NCBI RefSeq assembly: GCF_000801955.1
Contig: NZ_JSZO01000007.1
Location: 1 to 64,000, forward strand
Length of the DNA stretch: 64,000 nucleotides
Source of the DNA: Ralstonia sp. A12
GTDB lineage: Bacteria > Pseudomonadota > Gammaproteobacteria > Burkholderiales > Burkholderiaceae
Reading direction: 5' to 3'
Shown in pieces: positions 55,576-64,000 of the stretch (positions within the stretch are counted from its first letter, which is position 1; each line of letters begins with the position of its first letter). The translations under genes were made by a program, and so were the position numbers. The notes under the pieces were generated by a model, which was given only the letters and a program-made list of their open reading frames with translations, was not told the DNA's origin and searched no databases.

Positions 55576-56226
55576 TCAGAAGCGGAATTGCGACGGTGCT
55601 TGCGCGCCCACCAGCGGCGTCACGTAAGTCTCGAACAGATTGCGCGTCTGGTATTCGGTGTTGGAGATGCGTGTGATGAGCTGCGCTTCCATGACCGGCG
55701 CGCCACCCACGAAGATCGCCAGGCGGCCACCCACCTTGAGCTGTTTGAGCAGCGCTTCCGGCACAGCCGGCACCGAGGCCGACACGCAGATCACGTCGTA
55801 CAGGTCCTGGCCCCAGCCTTGCGCGCCGCTGGCTTCGACCACGTCGACGTTGGTCACACCGTTGCGCGTGAGGTTGTCGCGAGCGAAGGCGATCAGCTCG
55901 GGCACGATGTCCAGCGTGGTGACTTGGCGGCCGCGGTGGGCCAGCAGGGCGGCCATGTAGCCCGAGCCCGCGCCGATTTCCAGCACGTCTTCATGCTTGC
56001 GCACGGCCAGCTCTTGCAGCACGCGGGCTTCCACGCGCGGGGCCAGCATGTTCTGGCCGCCAGCCAGCGGGATTTCCATGTCGACGAACGCCAGTGCGCG
56101 ATAAGCCTCGGGCACGTAGTGTTCACGTTTGACGACGGCCAGCAGGTCGAGCACGTCGGTATCGAGCACGTCCCACGGACGGATTTGTTGCTCGATCATG
56201 TTGAACCGGGATTTTTCGATGTCCAT
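55576..56226 (-). CDS. pcm: Protein-L-isoaspartate O-methyltransferase-like protein
   Basis: A 216-residue SAM-dependent methyltransferase of the PCMT family. Motif I is 'VLEIGAGSGYMAALLAHRG' and motif II includes 'QDLYDVICVSASVPAVPEAL'. 'NMIEQQIRPWDVLD' is the N-terminal signature. The segment where family members carry the active Ser ('QTIS' in the E. coli enzyme) reads 'GGQNMLAPRVEAR', so that Ser/Thr is missing and classical isoaspartate repair is doubtful. GGAAGG precedes the ATG at 56226. Confidence 0.82.
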   Translation of the reverse strand: MDIEKSRFNMIEQQIRPWDVLDTDVLDLLAVVKREHYVPEAYRALAFVDMEIPLAGGQNMLAPRVEARVLQELAVRKHEDVLEIGAGSGYMAALLAHRGRQVTTLDIVPELIAFARDNLTRNGVTNVDVVEASGAQGWGQDLYDVICVSASVPAVPEALLKQLKVGGRLAIFVGGAPVMEAQLITRISNTEYQTRNLFETYVTPLVGAQAPSQFRF

Positions 56227-56321
56227 GGGCATGCCTTCCGCGCGGAGCGAGTGAAGCGAATGAGGGTTTGACGAGAAACCCGGCATTTTAGCAAGTCCGG
56301 AGGACATTCCGGCAGAGAACG

Positions 56322-57065
56322 TCATGACTTGGTGCCCCCGTTGGAGTCACCATGGATATCAGGCAGGGTGCGCCAGGGTTGTGCAGTGAGCGGAGGTGGC
56401 GGCGGGATCACGGCGCCGGGCACCGGACTGCGCAACAGGCCATGCAGCACCAGCGCCACCACATGCGTGATGAACGCCTTCGGCTCCAGCACCTTGGAGG
56501 CACAAGGGCCGAACGAGTGTTTCCACATCATCAGGAAGAGCATCGGGGCGGTCAGCGCCAGCGTGGTCAAGTCCACATCGGTTTCGCGGAACTCACCACG
56601 GGCCACGCCGCGCGTCAGGATGCGCGCGAACAGGCGGTCGCAGCGCTCGATGACCTCTTCGTTGTAGTACTGCGCCAGATCGGGGAAATTGCCCGATTCG
56701 GCCATCAGCAGCTTGGTCAGGCCCGAGGCCGGCGATTCGCCGATCAGCTCCCACCAGCCCATCAGGATTTCGTGCAGCAGTGCCTCGGTGGTGCCTTCAA
56801 ACGTGTCGATTAGGGACTCGCCCTCGGCCAGCGCGGGCAGCAGGTTTTCCTGCACCACCGCCTTGAACAGCTCTTCCTTGTTCGCGAAATACAGGTAGAC
56901 CGTGCCCTTGGACACGCCAGCCGCCGAGGCCACGTCTTCCAGTCGCGTGGCCGCATAGCCGCGCGCCACGAACAGGTTGAGCGCCGCTGCCACCAACTCC
57001 TGTGGGCGGGCTTCCTTGCGGCGGGTCCAGCGTTTGGCGGAAGACTCGGTATCTCGATCGGTCAC
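56322..57065 (-). CDS. TetR/AcrR-family transcriptional regulator
   Basis: A 247-residue repressor with the N-terminal TetR helix-turn-helix: 'LVAAALNLFVARGYAATRLE' and 'AGVSKGTVYLYFANKEELF'. The C-terminal ligand domain includes 'GWWELIGESPASGLTKLLMA' and 'ALTAPMLFLMMWKHSF'; the tail is Pro-rich. The start is a GTG giving MTDRDTESS. A small palindrome (CATTAATG, 57137-57144) lies in the divergent gap and could be part of its operator. Position upstream of pcm, rhodanese and tolC suggests control of efflux, as an inference. Confidence 0.88.
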   Translation of the reverse strand: MTDRDTESSAKRWTRRKEARPQELVAAALNLFVARGYAATRLEDVASAAGVSKGTVYLYFANKEELFKAVVQENLLPALAEGESLIDTFEGTTEALLHEILMGWWELIGESPASGLTKLLMAESGNFPDLAQYYNEEVIERCDRLFARILTRGVARGEFRETDVDLTTLALTAPMLFLMMWKHSFGPCASKVLEPKAFITHVVALVLHGLLRSPVPGAVIPPPPPLTAQPWRTLPDIHGDSNGGTKS

Positions 57066-57259
57066 GGCGGCAACTGCAAAAATGGTGTGAGTCAGCGCAC
57101 ATTGGTCGCTGACTCGCAGATAACTTACTTTCCGGTCATTAATGTACGCATGGCGCGAGGGTGGGTCAAGCAACATCGGAACCAGTCAATCAGACTGGGC
57201 CTCGAATGTGCTGGTGCACAATAGCGGCTCTCCAAGCCATTTCGTTGATGAGGACGGCC

Positions 57260-57517
57260 ATGGATTGCCGACCCCACTGCGGCGCGTGTTGCATCGCGCC
57301 TTCCATCTCCAGCCCGATTCCCGGCATGCCCAACGGTAAGCCGGCGGGCACACGCTGCGCACAGTTGGATGACGCCAACCGCTGCCGCATCTTCGGCCAC
57401 CCGGAGCGCCCGGCGGTATGCGGCAGCCTGCAGCCCGAACCCGACATGTGCGGCGCCACGGCGGTGCACGCCATGCAGTTCCTGGCCCGACTCGAAATCG
57501 CCACTGCGGCGCATTGA
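57260..57517 (+). CDS. YkgJ-family cysteine-cluster protein
   Basis: An 85-residue soluble protein with the YkgJ Cys pattern: '[14 protein letters not shown]' at the N-terminus, '[16 protein letters not shown]' in the middle and '[15 protein letters not shown]' near the end. These cysteines are thought to hold a metal, Zn or Fe, but no role is proven. GAGGA lies before the ATG. It precedes the DUF1439 lipoprotein gene by 6 bp. Confidence 0.85.
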   Translation: MDCRPHCGACCIAPSISSPIPGMPNGKPAGTRCAQLDDANRCRIFGHPERPAVCGSLQPEPDMCGATAVHAMQFLARLEIATAAH

Positions 57518-57523
57518 TCTTCC

Positions 57524-58117
57524 ATGACTGATTCCACAAATTCTTCTGTCCGATCGACCCGGCTGCGCTGGTGGGCCGGCGCAGCCGCTGTCGCGGCGAC
57601 CGTTGCCGTCGTGCTGGTCGCCTGCATGCCGACCGGTTGGACGGGTAGCGGCTACACCTTCTCGCGCGGCCAGATGCAGGAAGCGCTGGCACGCAAGTTT
57701 CCGTTCCAGCGGCGCGTTCTCGGTTTCTTCGATGTCACGTTGACCAACCCGCAGATTTCGCTGGACCCCGCGCGCAACCGCATCGCCATCCAGGCTGACG
57801 CGAGTGTGGAAAGCGGCCTGCTGCGCCAACCGCTGACCGGGCCGCTGGCCATTTCCAGTGGCTTGCACTACGACTCGCCCTCGCGTTCGATCCGTCTGGA
57901 TCAACCGAGCGTCGACCGCTTCGATCTGCAGAACGTGCCTGGCGGATTGGGCCAGCAGATCAGCGCGATCGGCTCGTTGATCGCGGGGCAATTGCTCAAT
58001 GACTACGCGGTCTACACCTTCAAGCCGGAGCAGCTGAAAGTGGCCGGCATTGCTGTAGAGCCCGGTACAATCACGGTTTTGCCCGAAGGCGTGCACGTTC
58101 AGGCCAAGCGGCCTTGA
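57524..58117 (+). CDS. DUF1439 (YceB-like) lipoprotein
   Basis: A 197-residue exported lipoprotein. Signal peptide with basic start and hydrophobic core, and lipobox 'VVLVAC' (Cys34). The body has 'GYTFSRGQMQEALARKFPFQ' and 'ISLDPARNRIAIQADASV', typical of the YceB/DUF1439 family, a tubular lipid-binding-like fold of unknown function. Residue +2 is Met, so outer-membrane sorting is likely by the usual rule. Confidence 0.82.
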   Translation: MTDSTNSSVRSTRLRWWAGAAAVAATVAVVLVACMPTGWTGSGYTFSRGQMQEALARKFPFQRRVLGFFDVTLTNPQISLDPARNRIAIQADASVESGLLRQPLTGPLAISSGLHYDSPSRSIRLDQPSVDRFDLQNVPGGLGQQISAIGSLIAGQLLNDYAVYTFKPEQLKVAGIAVEPGTITVLPEGVHVQAKRP

Positions 58118-58189
58118 TGCATTTGGTAGCGTACATCGCACGCCCGGCGCCTCGTTTTTCTCCTCCTCTTCTCCACCTCTGCTGACTGC

Positions 58190-59071
58190 ATGGACATTGC
58201 ACTCGCCATCAAAGCGCTGATTCTCGGTATCGTCGAAGGTCTGACCGAGTTCCTTCCCATCTCCAGCACTGGCCATCTGATCCTCGCGGGCCAACTGCTC
58301 GATTTCAATGACGAGAAGGGCAAGATCTTCGAGATCGTGATCCAGTTCGGCGCCATCCTGGCGGTGTGCTGGGAGTTCCGCCACAAGATCATCGAGGTGG
58401 TGAAGGGCCTGCCCAATGACCCGCGCCAACAGCGTTTCGCCATCAACGTGATCGTGGCAACGATTCCCGCGATCACGCTGGCGCTGATTTTCGGCAAGGC
58501 GATCAAGGCGCATCTGTTCAACCCGATCGTGGTGGCATCGGCGTTCATCATCGGCGGCTTTGTGATCCTGTGGGCCGAATGGCGTGAGCGCCATCGCGGT
58601 GAGACGCACGACCCGCGCGCCAATGCGCTGCTCGAGGCCGCCAAGGCTGGCGCGCCGCGCATCGAGACGCTGGACGATTTGCGCATCTCCGATGCCATCA
58701 AGGTGGGCTTTGCGCAGTGCTTTGCGCTGATTCCGGGCACGTCGCGTTCGGGCTCGACCATCATCGGCGGCCTGCTGTTCGGCCTGTCGCGTAAGGTGGC
58801 GACCGAGTTCTCGTTTTTCCTGGCGATTCCCGTGATCTTTGGGGCGACGGTGTACGAGCTGTACAAGTCGCGTGCGCTGCTGTCGGCGGACGATCTGTCG
58901 ATCTTCGCGGTGGGCTTTGTGGCCGCGTTCATCTCGGCGTTCTTCTGCGTGCGTTGGCTGCTGAAGTTCATTGCGACGCATGATTTCCGCGGCTTTGCGT
59001 GGTACCGGATCATCTTCGGCGTCATCGTGCTGGTGACGGCCTACACGCACCTCATCGCCTGGCAGGCCTAA
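58190..59071 (+). CDS. uppP: Undecaprenyl-diphosphatase
   Basis: Recycles undecaprenyl pyrophosphate to the monophosphate used by peptidoglycan, O-antigen and capsule assembly. The 293-residue polytopic protein has the BacA/UppP motif 1 '[16 protein letters not shown]' and motif 2 '[17 protein letters not shown]', both with catalytic residues kept. It also gives bacitracin tolerance in other bacteria. It would serve both glycan operons in this window. Confidence 0.96.
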   Translation: MDIALAIKALILGIVEGLTEFLPISSTGHLILAGQLLDFNDEKGKIFEIVIQFGAILAVCWEFRHKIIEVVKGLPNDPRQQRFAINVIVATIPAITLALIFGKAIKAHLFNPIVVASAFIIGGFVILWAEWRERHRGETHDPRANALLEAAKAGAPRIETLDDLRISDAIKVGFAQCFALIPGTSRSGSTIIGGLLFGLSRKVATEFSFFLAIPVIFGATVYELYKSRALLSADDLSIFAVGFVAAFISAFFCVRWLLKFIATHDFRGFAWYRIIFGVIVLVTAYTHLIAWQA

Positions 59072-59185
59072 GCCGGCGCGCATTTCCCTTCCTTGGCGCG
59101 GGTCTTCGCGCTGTCTGCACGATCGGGCGGATTCGGACACACTGGCGGTTTCTTTCGCCAGCCGCTGTCTGCCGGTCGCCCGATC

Positions 59186-60298
59186 ATGAGTGCACTTTTC
59201 CAGCCTTTTCCCCTGCGCGGTCTCACGCTTGAGAACCGCATCGTCATCTCGCCGATGTGCCAGTACTCGGCCGACCACGGCCAGGCCACGGCGTGGCATC
59301 ACACGCATCTGGGTGGTCTATCGCTTTCGGGGGCAGGCCTGTTGATGATCGAGGCGACCGCTGTGTCGCCGGAAGGGCGCATCACCAACGGCTGCCTGGG
59401 TTTGTGGGATGACACCACCGAAGCGGCGCTGGCCAGCACGCTCGCGGCCATTCGCCAGAACGCGCTGGTGCCGATTGGCATGCAGATCGCGCACGCTGGC
59501 CGCAAGGCGTCGAGCGCCCGGCCGTGGGAGGGTGGTGCGCTGCTGCCGCTCGACGCCGGTGGTTGGGAAACGATGGCGCCTTCCGCTGTGTCGCAACGCC
59601 CCGAAGAACGCGCCCCGCGTGAGATGACCGACGCCGATCTCGCTCGCGTGCGTGAGCAGTTTGTCGCCACCGCGCGCCGTGCTGTGCGTCTGGGTTTGGC
59701 GGCGATCGAGCTGCATGCTGCGCACGGCTATCTGCTGCATGAATTCCTCTCGCCGATTGCCAATCAGCGCACCGATGCATATGGTGGCTCGCGCGAGAAC
59801 CGCATGCGTTATCCGCTGGAGATTTTCGAGGCCGTGCGCGCTGTGGTGCCGGACAACATTCCGGTGGGCGTGCGCGTGTCGGCGACCGATTGGGTGGAGG
59901 GTGGCTGGACGCCGGAAGATTCGGTGGTGTTTGCGCAGGCGCTGCGTGCGCGCGGTTGCGACTGGATCGATGCGTCGTCAGGCGGCGTGTCGCCGCTGCA
60001 GCAGATTCCACTGTCGACGGGCTATCAGGTGCCGTTTGCCGAGAAGATCCGCCGTGAGGCCGAAGTGCCGACTATTGCCGTCGGCCTCATCAACGAGGCG
60101 CACGAGGCAGAGGCCATCGTTGCGGATGGGCGTGCGGACCTGGTCGCAGTTGGCCGCGCGTTCCTCTACAACCCGCACTGGGCGTGGGCTGCTGCGGCTG
60201 AACTGGGCGCCACCGTCAAGGCACCGCCGCAGTACTGGCGCGCCTTTCCTCGTCACGCCAAGAACCTCTTCGGCGAGACGCATTTCGGCGCGCGGTGA
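59186..60298 (+). CDS. NADH:flavin oxidoreductase / old yellow enzyme (YqjM type)
   Basis: A 370-residue FMN-dependent ene-reductase acting on alpha,beta-unsaturated carbonyls. The flavin-tuning 'ISPMCQYSADHG' (Cys and Tyr) is the YqjM-class mark. 'MQIAHAGRKAS', 'AIELHAAHGYLLHEFLSP' and 'GSRENRMRYPLEIFEAV' follow. The true physiological substrate cannot be told. Start at MSALFQPF; the upstream 31 codons are not family sequence. It ends 18 bp from convergent trmB. Confidence 0.93.
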   Translation: MSALFQPFPLRGLTLENRIVISPMCQYSADHGQATAWHHTHLGGLSLSGAGLLMIEATAVSPEGRITNGCLGLWDDTTEAALASTLAAIRQNALVPIGMQIAHAGRKASSARPWEGGALLPLDAGGWETMAPSAVSQRPEERAPREMTDADLARVREQFVATARRAVRLGLAAIELHAAHGYLLHEFLSPIANQRTDAYGGSRENRMRYPLEIFEAVRAVVPDNIPVGVRVSATDWVEGGWTPEDSVVFAQALRARGCDWIDASSGGVSPLQQIPLSTGYQVPFAEKIRREAEVPTIAVGLINEAHEAEAIVADGRADLVAVGRAFLYNPHWAWAAAAELGATVKAPPQYWRAFPRHAKNLFGETHFGAR

Positions 60299-60316
60299 TC
60301 TGCGCGTAAGGGGTGG

Positions 60317-61090
60317 TTAACCGCGCTTGCGGAAGACCATATCCCACACGCCGTGCCCGAGGCGCAGGCCGCGCTTCTCGAACTTGGTGACGGGGCGATA
60401 GTCGGGGCGCGGCGCGAAGCCATCAGCGGTGTTTTCGAGCTGCGGCTCGGCGGACAGCACTTCCAGCATCTGATGGGCGTATTCCTCCCAGTCCGTCGCG
60501 CAGTGCAGATAGCCGCCCGGCTTCAGGTGCGCTGCCAGGCGCGCCACGAACGGGCCCTGGATCAGGCGTCGCTTGTTGTGGCGCTTCTTGTGCCACGGGT
60601 CCGGGAAGAACACGTGAATGCCATCCAGCGTGCCTTCCGGAATCATCTGCGCCAGCACTTCCACCGCATCGTGCGAACAGATGCGGATGTTGCCGATCTC
60701 GCGTTCGCCGATCAGCTTGAGTAGTGCACCCACGCCCGGCTCGTGCACTTCCACGCCCAGGAAATCGTCGTCCGGACGCAGTTGCGCGATGTGCGCAGTC
60801 GTCTCGCCCATGCCGAAGCCGATTTCGAAGATGCGCTTCGCACCGGTGCGGCCGAAGGCGGCCTCCCAGTCGAGCGGCGCGGCGGCGTAGGGCAGTTGGA
60901 AGCGCGGGCCGAGTTCATCGATGGCGCGCTGCTGGCCGGTAGACGTGCGGCCGGCACGGCGCACGAAGGAGCGGATGCGGCGCGGGTGGCCGGTTTCCGC
61001 GCCGCTTTCAGCGTCTTCGGCGGCGTTGATGTCTTGCGATTCCGGCGTGGTGTCGGCGGGGCCGGTGCCCGGCTGTTCGATGGGCTGCAT
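60317..61090 (-). CDS. trmB: tRNA (guanine-N7-)-methyltransferase
   Basis: Makes m7G46 in tRNA. The 257-residue protein has a SAM motif '[18 protein letters not shown]', '[18 protein letters not shown]', and the TrmB hallmark '[17 protein letters not shown]'. The N-terminal about 40 residues are low-complexity and acidic. '[20 protein letters not shown]' then opens the domain. The start at MQPIEQPG keeps it clear of the upstream terminator and tRNA gene. Confidence 0.95.
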   Translation of the reverse strand: MQPIEQPGTGPADTTPESQDINAAEDAESGAETGHPRRIRSFVRRAGRTSTGQQRAIDELGPRFQLPYAAAPLDWEAAFGRTGAKRIFEIGFGMGETTAHIAQLRPDDDFLGVEVHEPGVGALLKLIGEREIGNIRICSHDAVEVLAQMIPEGTLDGIHVFFPDPWHKKRHNKRRLIQGPFVARLAAHLKPGGYLHCATDWEEYAHQMLEVLSAEPQLENTADGFAPRPDYRPVTKFEKRGLRLGHGVWDMVFRKRG

Positions 61091-61130
61091 GAAGATCCCG
61101 TGCCGTGTGCCGCACTGAGCGGCGGGCAAC

Positions 61131-61153
61131 AAAAAAGCCGCCGAGGGCGGCTT
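61131..61153 (-). terminator. Rho-independent terminator after tRNA-Gly
   Basis: On the minus strand a GCCGCC/GGCGGC stem (61137-61142 with 61146-61151, loop of three) is extended by A-T pairs and followed by six T (61131-61136). It lies 17 bp after the tRNA 3' end and before trmB, so it separates the two transcripts. Confidence 0.88.
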
Positions 61154-61167
61154 CAGACTGTGTTCGG

Positions 61168-61241
61168 TGGAGCGGGCGATGGGAATCGAACCCACGGCTC
61201 TAGCTTGGGAAGCTAGGGTATTACCATTATACGACGCCCGC
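61168..61241 (-). tRNA. tRNA-Gly (anticodon CCC)
   Basis: A 74-base tRNA with encoded CCA (61168-61170). The acceptor stem is GCGGGCG (61235-61241) paired with CGCCCGC (61172-61178), with discriminator T at 61171. The T loop arm reads 'GTGGGTTCGATTCCCA'. The anticodon stem CTAGC/GCTAG closes the loop TTCCCAA, so the anticodon is CCC, which reads GGG glycine codons. Confidence 0.95.
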
Positions 61242-61360
61242 GTAGCCCAGCATTTTATGCGGGATTTCGGAAGTTGGGCAAGCGATGGGGGCGGATATTG
61301 GTTCGAAAAGTGGATTGATTTGCACTTCTCACGTCGGCGTCACCAGATACCCCGCCCGAG

Positions 61361-61867
61361 CTATTGGCCCGACGGCTTTTCACGACGGCGCCCCGCGCTC
61401 CTCCGGTTTTCATCCCACGCCGGGAATACGGTCGAACGCTTGACCACCCCATAGGCGAAGCTCGTGTCAATGGCGGCGATGCCCGGAATGGCATGTAGCT
61501 GGCTGCGCACGAAATGCTCGTAGTCCTGCAGGCTTTCCACCAGCACGCGCAGCAGGTAATCCGCTTCGCCGGTCAGCACATAGCAGTCGAGGATCGCATC
61601 GATGGCGCGGATTCGGTTCTCGAACGTCGTGACCACCTCCCGCGAGTGCTGCTGCAGGCGAATATGGACAAACGCCGTCACCGGCAGGCCGTATGCCTCT
61701 TCATCGACGATGGCCGTATAGCCACGGATCACCCCCGCTTCTTCCAGCAGCCGCAGCCGGCGCAGGCAGGGCGAGGGCGATAGGTTGACCCGCTCCGACA
61801 GCTCCTGGTTGGTCAAGCGGCCCTCCTTCTGCAAGGCGGCAATGATCTGCCTGTCCTTCTTATCCAT
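61361..61867 (-). CDS. Lrp/AsnC-family transcriptional regulator
   Basis: A 168-residue regulator with the N-terminal helix-turn-helix 'LTNQELSERVNLSPSPCLRR' and the C-terminal RAM ligand domain ('DCYVLTGEADYLLRVLVESL', 'HAIPGIAAIDTSFAYGVVK'). A basic tail (about 150-168) is an extra. It is divergent from the EamA transporter gene with 173 bp between start codons, the usual layout for a local Lrp that controls an amino-acid exporter. Confidence 0.93.
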   Translation of the reverse strand: MDKKDRQIIAALQKEGRLTNQELSERVNLSPSPCLRRLRLLEEAGVIRGYTAIVDEEAYGLPVTAFVHIRLQQHSREVVTTFENRIRAIDAILDCYVLTGEADYLLRVLVESLQDYEHFVRSQLHAIPGIAAIDTSFAYGVVKRSTVFPAWDENRRSAGRRREKPSGQ

Positions 61868-62040
61868 GTGATTTTCTAAAAGTGGCAGGTTCTGCCAAAG
61901 CTAGTCGCAGCATTGGCGGAAATTGCAAGATACTACTTTTTGTGCTGAGGCATTCTGTCTCCATTCTGAAATCGGGGATGGGCGGAATGCGTGGTTCGAC
62001 ATTGACGGTGGGCGCGGGTGGTCAGGCTGGGCTGGGCGCC

Positions 62041-62913
62041 ATGCAGACCAGTCCGCTGATCGGGTATGCGGCGATGGTGCTGACGGTGCTGATCTGGGCG
62101 GGGTTCGCCCTGTCGATCCGCGCGATTGGCGCTTCGCCGCTGGCGCCGGCAGACGTGGCGCTCATCCGGTTCGGCTTGCCGACCTTGCTGTTGTTGCCGT
62201 TCCTGCCGTCACGCTGGCCGATGCTGCGCCGCGTGAAGCCGCTCAGTGCGCTGATGGTGCTGGTGGGTGGTGGCGTGCCGTTCTTCTTCATGGCCTCTGC
62301 CGGCGGCAAGGCGACATCCGCGGCCCACGTGGCTGCGCTGATCGCGGGTACCACGCCGCTGTCAGTGGCGCTGGTCGCCTATGCGCTGGACGGTCAGCGC
62401 ATCGGTGCGGCACGGGCGCGGGCGATCGGGATCATTCTTGCGGGTGTGCTGCTGTTGCTGGTGTCGCAATCGCACGGATCGCAAGGCGCCTTTGTCGGCG
62501 GAGCAGCGATGCTGTTGCTGGCCAGCCTGCTGTGGGGCAGCTACACACTGGGGCTGCGTCGTGCCGGGCTTGACGCCATCGGCTGTGCGCTGCTGCTGAG
62601 CGTGCCTTCCTTCCTGCTGACCGCACTGCTGGTGGGGCTGGGTGTGGTCGACAGCCATATCGGACAGTTCACCATCGCCAGCGCCATGCCATTCCTGCTG
62701 GCCCAGGGCCTGGGGGTGGGCGTGATTTCCAGCGTCTCGTATGCGCTGGCAATCCGGCATCTGGATACGCCGCGCTGTTCCGCGATCGGCTCGTTGGCGC
62801 CGGCGTTGGCGTGCCTCGGGGCCGTGCCGTTGCTCGGTGAATCGCTGACCCTGACCATTGCGTGCGGCATTGCCGTGATCACCGCTGGCGTGATCCTGGC
62901 AAACCGCGCATAA
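62041..62913 (+). CDS. EamA/DMT-superfamily transporter
   Basis: A 290-residue inner-membrane protein with ten predicted helices in two EamA repeats. 'MVLTVLIWAGFALSIRAIGA' opens repeat one and 'GGAAMLLLASLLWGSYTLGL' opens repeat two; each has the Trp-Gly motif of the family. Efflux of amino acids or related metabolites is the usual role, supported here by the Lrp gene and downstream aminotransferase. The ATG at 62041 gives the normal length; upstream ATGs would add up to 53 non-family residues. Confidence 0.88.
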   Translation: MQTSPLIGYAAMVLTVLIWAGFALSIRAIGASPLAPADVALIRFGLPTLLLLPFLPSRWPMLRRVKPLSALMVLVGGGVPFFFMASAGGKATSAAHVAALIAGTTPLSVALVAYALDGQRIGAARARAIGIILAGVLLLLVSQSHGSQGAFVGGAAMLLLASLLWGSYTLGLRRAGLDAIGCALLLSVPSFLLTALLVGLGVVDSHIGQFTIASAMPFLLAQGLGVGVISSVSYALAIRHLDTPRCSAIGSLAPALACLGAVPLLGESLTLTIACGIAVITAGVILANRA

Positions 62914-62944
62914 GCCCATCGCATTGATCTTCCGGAGAACACAC

Positions 62945-64000
62945 ATGCTCGCGACCCTTGCCACCGTTGCACCGGACCCGTTGTGGGGGCTGACCGCCGC
63001 ATTCCGCGCTGACCCTCGGCCCAACAAGGTCGATCTCGTGGTCGGTGTCTACCGCGATGACACCGGACGGACGCCCGTCATGGCTGCTGTGAAGATTGCA
63101 GAGGAGCGTCTGGCTGCGGCCGGTACCTCCAAGGCCTACCGAGGGTTGGCCGGCAATATCGATTTCAATGCCGGTCTGGCAGCGCTGCTCCTCGGACATG
63201 ATGCAGGACGCCTGGCGCGCCAGTACACGATGCAGACCGTGGGCGGCACTGGCGCGCTGCGATTGTTGGCCGACTTCATCGCCGTGGCGTCGCCCAGCGT
63301 GCGCGTTTGGGTGTCGGACCCTGGCTACGTCAATCACGTGCCCATCATGCGTGCGGCAGGTCTTGCCGTCGAACGCTACCGCTGGCGTGCTGAAGACGGT
63401 GTGCTCGACGCCGACGCGGTTCTCGCGGACCTTGCTGCCGCGCGCGCAGGCGACATCGTGCTGCTGCACGGCTGTTGCCACAATCCGACCGGCATCGATA
63501 TGGACATCGAGGTCTGGCAGGCCGTGGCGGAGCGTTGTGCGAAGCAGGGTTTGATACCGCTCGTCGACATGGCTTATCTGGGGTTGGCCGACGGCCTGGA
63601 ACAGGACACCGCGGGCCTGCGTTTACTCGTCGATGCGCTGGACACGGTGCTGGTGGCGGCAAGCTGCTCCAAGAGCATGGGCCTGTACTGCGAGCGTACC
63701 GGCGCCGCGATGGTGATCGGCAAGACCAAGGCGACTCTGCAGCCGGTCGGTGGTGTGCTGGAGCGCATCACGCGCACCAACTATTCGATGCCGCCGGAGC
63801 ACGGCGCTGCCATCGTGGCTGCCATCCTTGCCGATGCAACGCTGACGGCCTGCTGGCGCGACGAGTTGGAGCACATGCGCGAGCGCATCGTCGGCAATCG
63901 GCGCCGGCTTGACGACGCATTGGCCAGCCTGGGGGCGCCCGCCGCGCTGCAGAACCTGTCGCGGCACAAGGGCATGTTCTCCATGCTGCCGCTGGACGCC
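62945..64000 (+). CDS. Aspartate/aromatic amino acid aminotransferase (partial, runs off window)
   Basis: The first 352 codons of a class I PLP aminotransferase of the AspC/TyrB (I-alpha) group, with no stop before position 64000. 'VDLVVGVYRDDTGRTPVM' is the N-terminal signature, 'AYRGLAGNIDFNAGLAALL' follows, 'HGCCHNPTGIDM' is the cofactor-site motif, and the PLP lysine lies in 'AASCSKSMGLYCERTGA'. A GGAGAA site precedes the ATG. About 45-50 residues should remain outside. It starts 31 bp after the transporter gene, so the two are likely one transcript. Confidence 0.92.
   Translation, partial: MLATLATVAPDPLWGLTAAFRADPRPNKVDLVVGVYRDDTGRTPVMAAVKIAEERLAAAGTSKAYRGLAGNIDFNAGLAALLLGHDAGRLARQYTMQTVGGTGALRLLADFIAVASPSVRVWVSDPGYVNHVPIMRAAGLAVERYRWRAEDGVLDADAVLADLAAARAGDIVLLHGCCHNPTGIDMDIEVWQAVAERCAKQGLIPLVDMAYLGLADGLEQDTAGLRLLVDALDTVLVAASCSKSMGLYCERTGAAMVIGKTKATLQPVGGVLERITRTNYSMPPEHGAAIVAAILADATLTACWRDELEHMRERIVGNRRRLDDALASLGAPAALQNLSRHKGMFSMLPLDA

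Noticed and set aside
57125-59308. Minus-strand open frame of over 700 codons across the YkgJ, DUF1439 and uppP genes
   Set aside because: Three plus-strand genes with recognisable motifs and ribosome sites cover it. Its translation is rich in Arg, Gln and His and has no domain.
61168-61241. tRNA-Gly as the attachment site of an integrated element
   Set aside because: No integrase, no repeated tRNA 3' end and no mobile genes were found on either side.
1-64000. CRISPR array, insertion sequence or toxin-antitoxin pair
   Set aside because: No regularly spaced repeats, transposase motifs or small paired genes of those classes were seen in reading both strands.

Overview
The window is a 64 kb stretch of a G+C-rich Gram-negative chromosome, best matched to the beta-proteobacterial order Burkholderiales and probably the genus Ralstonia. 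This rests on the recognised protein families and on gene order (hemL | rubA-pilG-pilH-pilI-pilJ-chpA, then yqgE-ruvX-pyrR-pyrB-pyrC'-plsC, hldA-hldD, manB-waaC-waaA, and tolC-rhodanese-pcm-tetR). The species cannot be fixed from reading alone. About 59 protein genes and one tRNA are supported. No insertion sequence, prophage or CRISPR array was seen.

Layout. (1) 1-12.3 kb: hemL (tetrapyrrole synthesis), divergent rubredoxin, then the Pil-Chp chemosensory cluster for type IV pilus twitching, ending in a 2032-residue hybrid kinase and a perfect 16-bp hairpin terminator. (2) 12.3-21 kb: a secreted Cys-containing protein of unknown function, DNA photolyase, RsuA pseudouridine synthase, a tightly overlapping yqgE-ruvX-pyrR-pyrB-pyrC'-plsC set, and apaH. 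(3) 21.2-26.2 kb, plus strand: rmlB-rmlD-rmlC (dTDP-rhamnose, without rmlA) and a WbpM/CapD-type sugar-nucleotide dehydratase. (4) 26.3-38.8 kb, minus strand: a 12-gene surface-polysaccharide operon with manC, fcl and gmd (GDP-fucose), a putative glycosyltransferase, a MurJ-like flippase, a Wzy-like polymerase, a GT9 glycosyltransferase, a GmhA isomerase, a GT4 glycosyltransferase, an acyltransferase, a DegT aminotransferase and a PglC-type initiating transferase. (5) 39.3-41.3 kb: hldA-hldD for the LPS core heptose. (6) 41.4-48.8 kb, minus strand: a second polysaccharide operon (wecB, PST-type wzx, GT32, GT4, WcaJ-type initiating transferase, GT2 and a Wzz-like protein), without its own recognisable polymerase. 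(7) 49-52.8 kb: phosphomannomutase manB, then waaC and waaA for the lipid A-core. (8) 52.9-64 kb: a META-domain envelope protein, tolC, rhodanese, a Pcm-like methyltransferase, a TetR regulator, a Cys-cluster protein, a DUF1439 lipoprotein, uppP, an ene-reductase, trmB, tRNA-Gly(CCC), an Lrp regulator divergent from an EamA exporter, and an aromatic/aspartate aminotransferase cut by the window end.

How it fits together. Most of 21-53 kb is one cell-envelope glycan region. Housekeeping LPS-core genes (hldA-hldD, manB-waaC-waaA) are interleaved with two variable glycan assembly operons. ManC carries both GDP-mannose pyrophosphorylase and phosphomannose isomerase domains, so with ManB, Gmd and Fcl the route from fructose-6-phosphate to GDP-L-fucose is complete inside the window. 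The WbpM-like dehydratase, DegT aminotransferase, acyltransferase and PglC-like transferase together suggest a bacillosamine-like diamino sugar as the first residue of one glycan. The most unusual regulatory feature is a run of nine G just downstream of a credible promoter for the 12-gene operon, a candidate slippage switch for surface-glycan expression.
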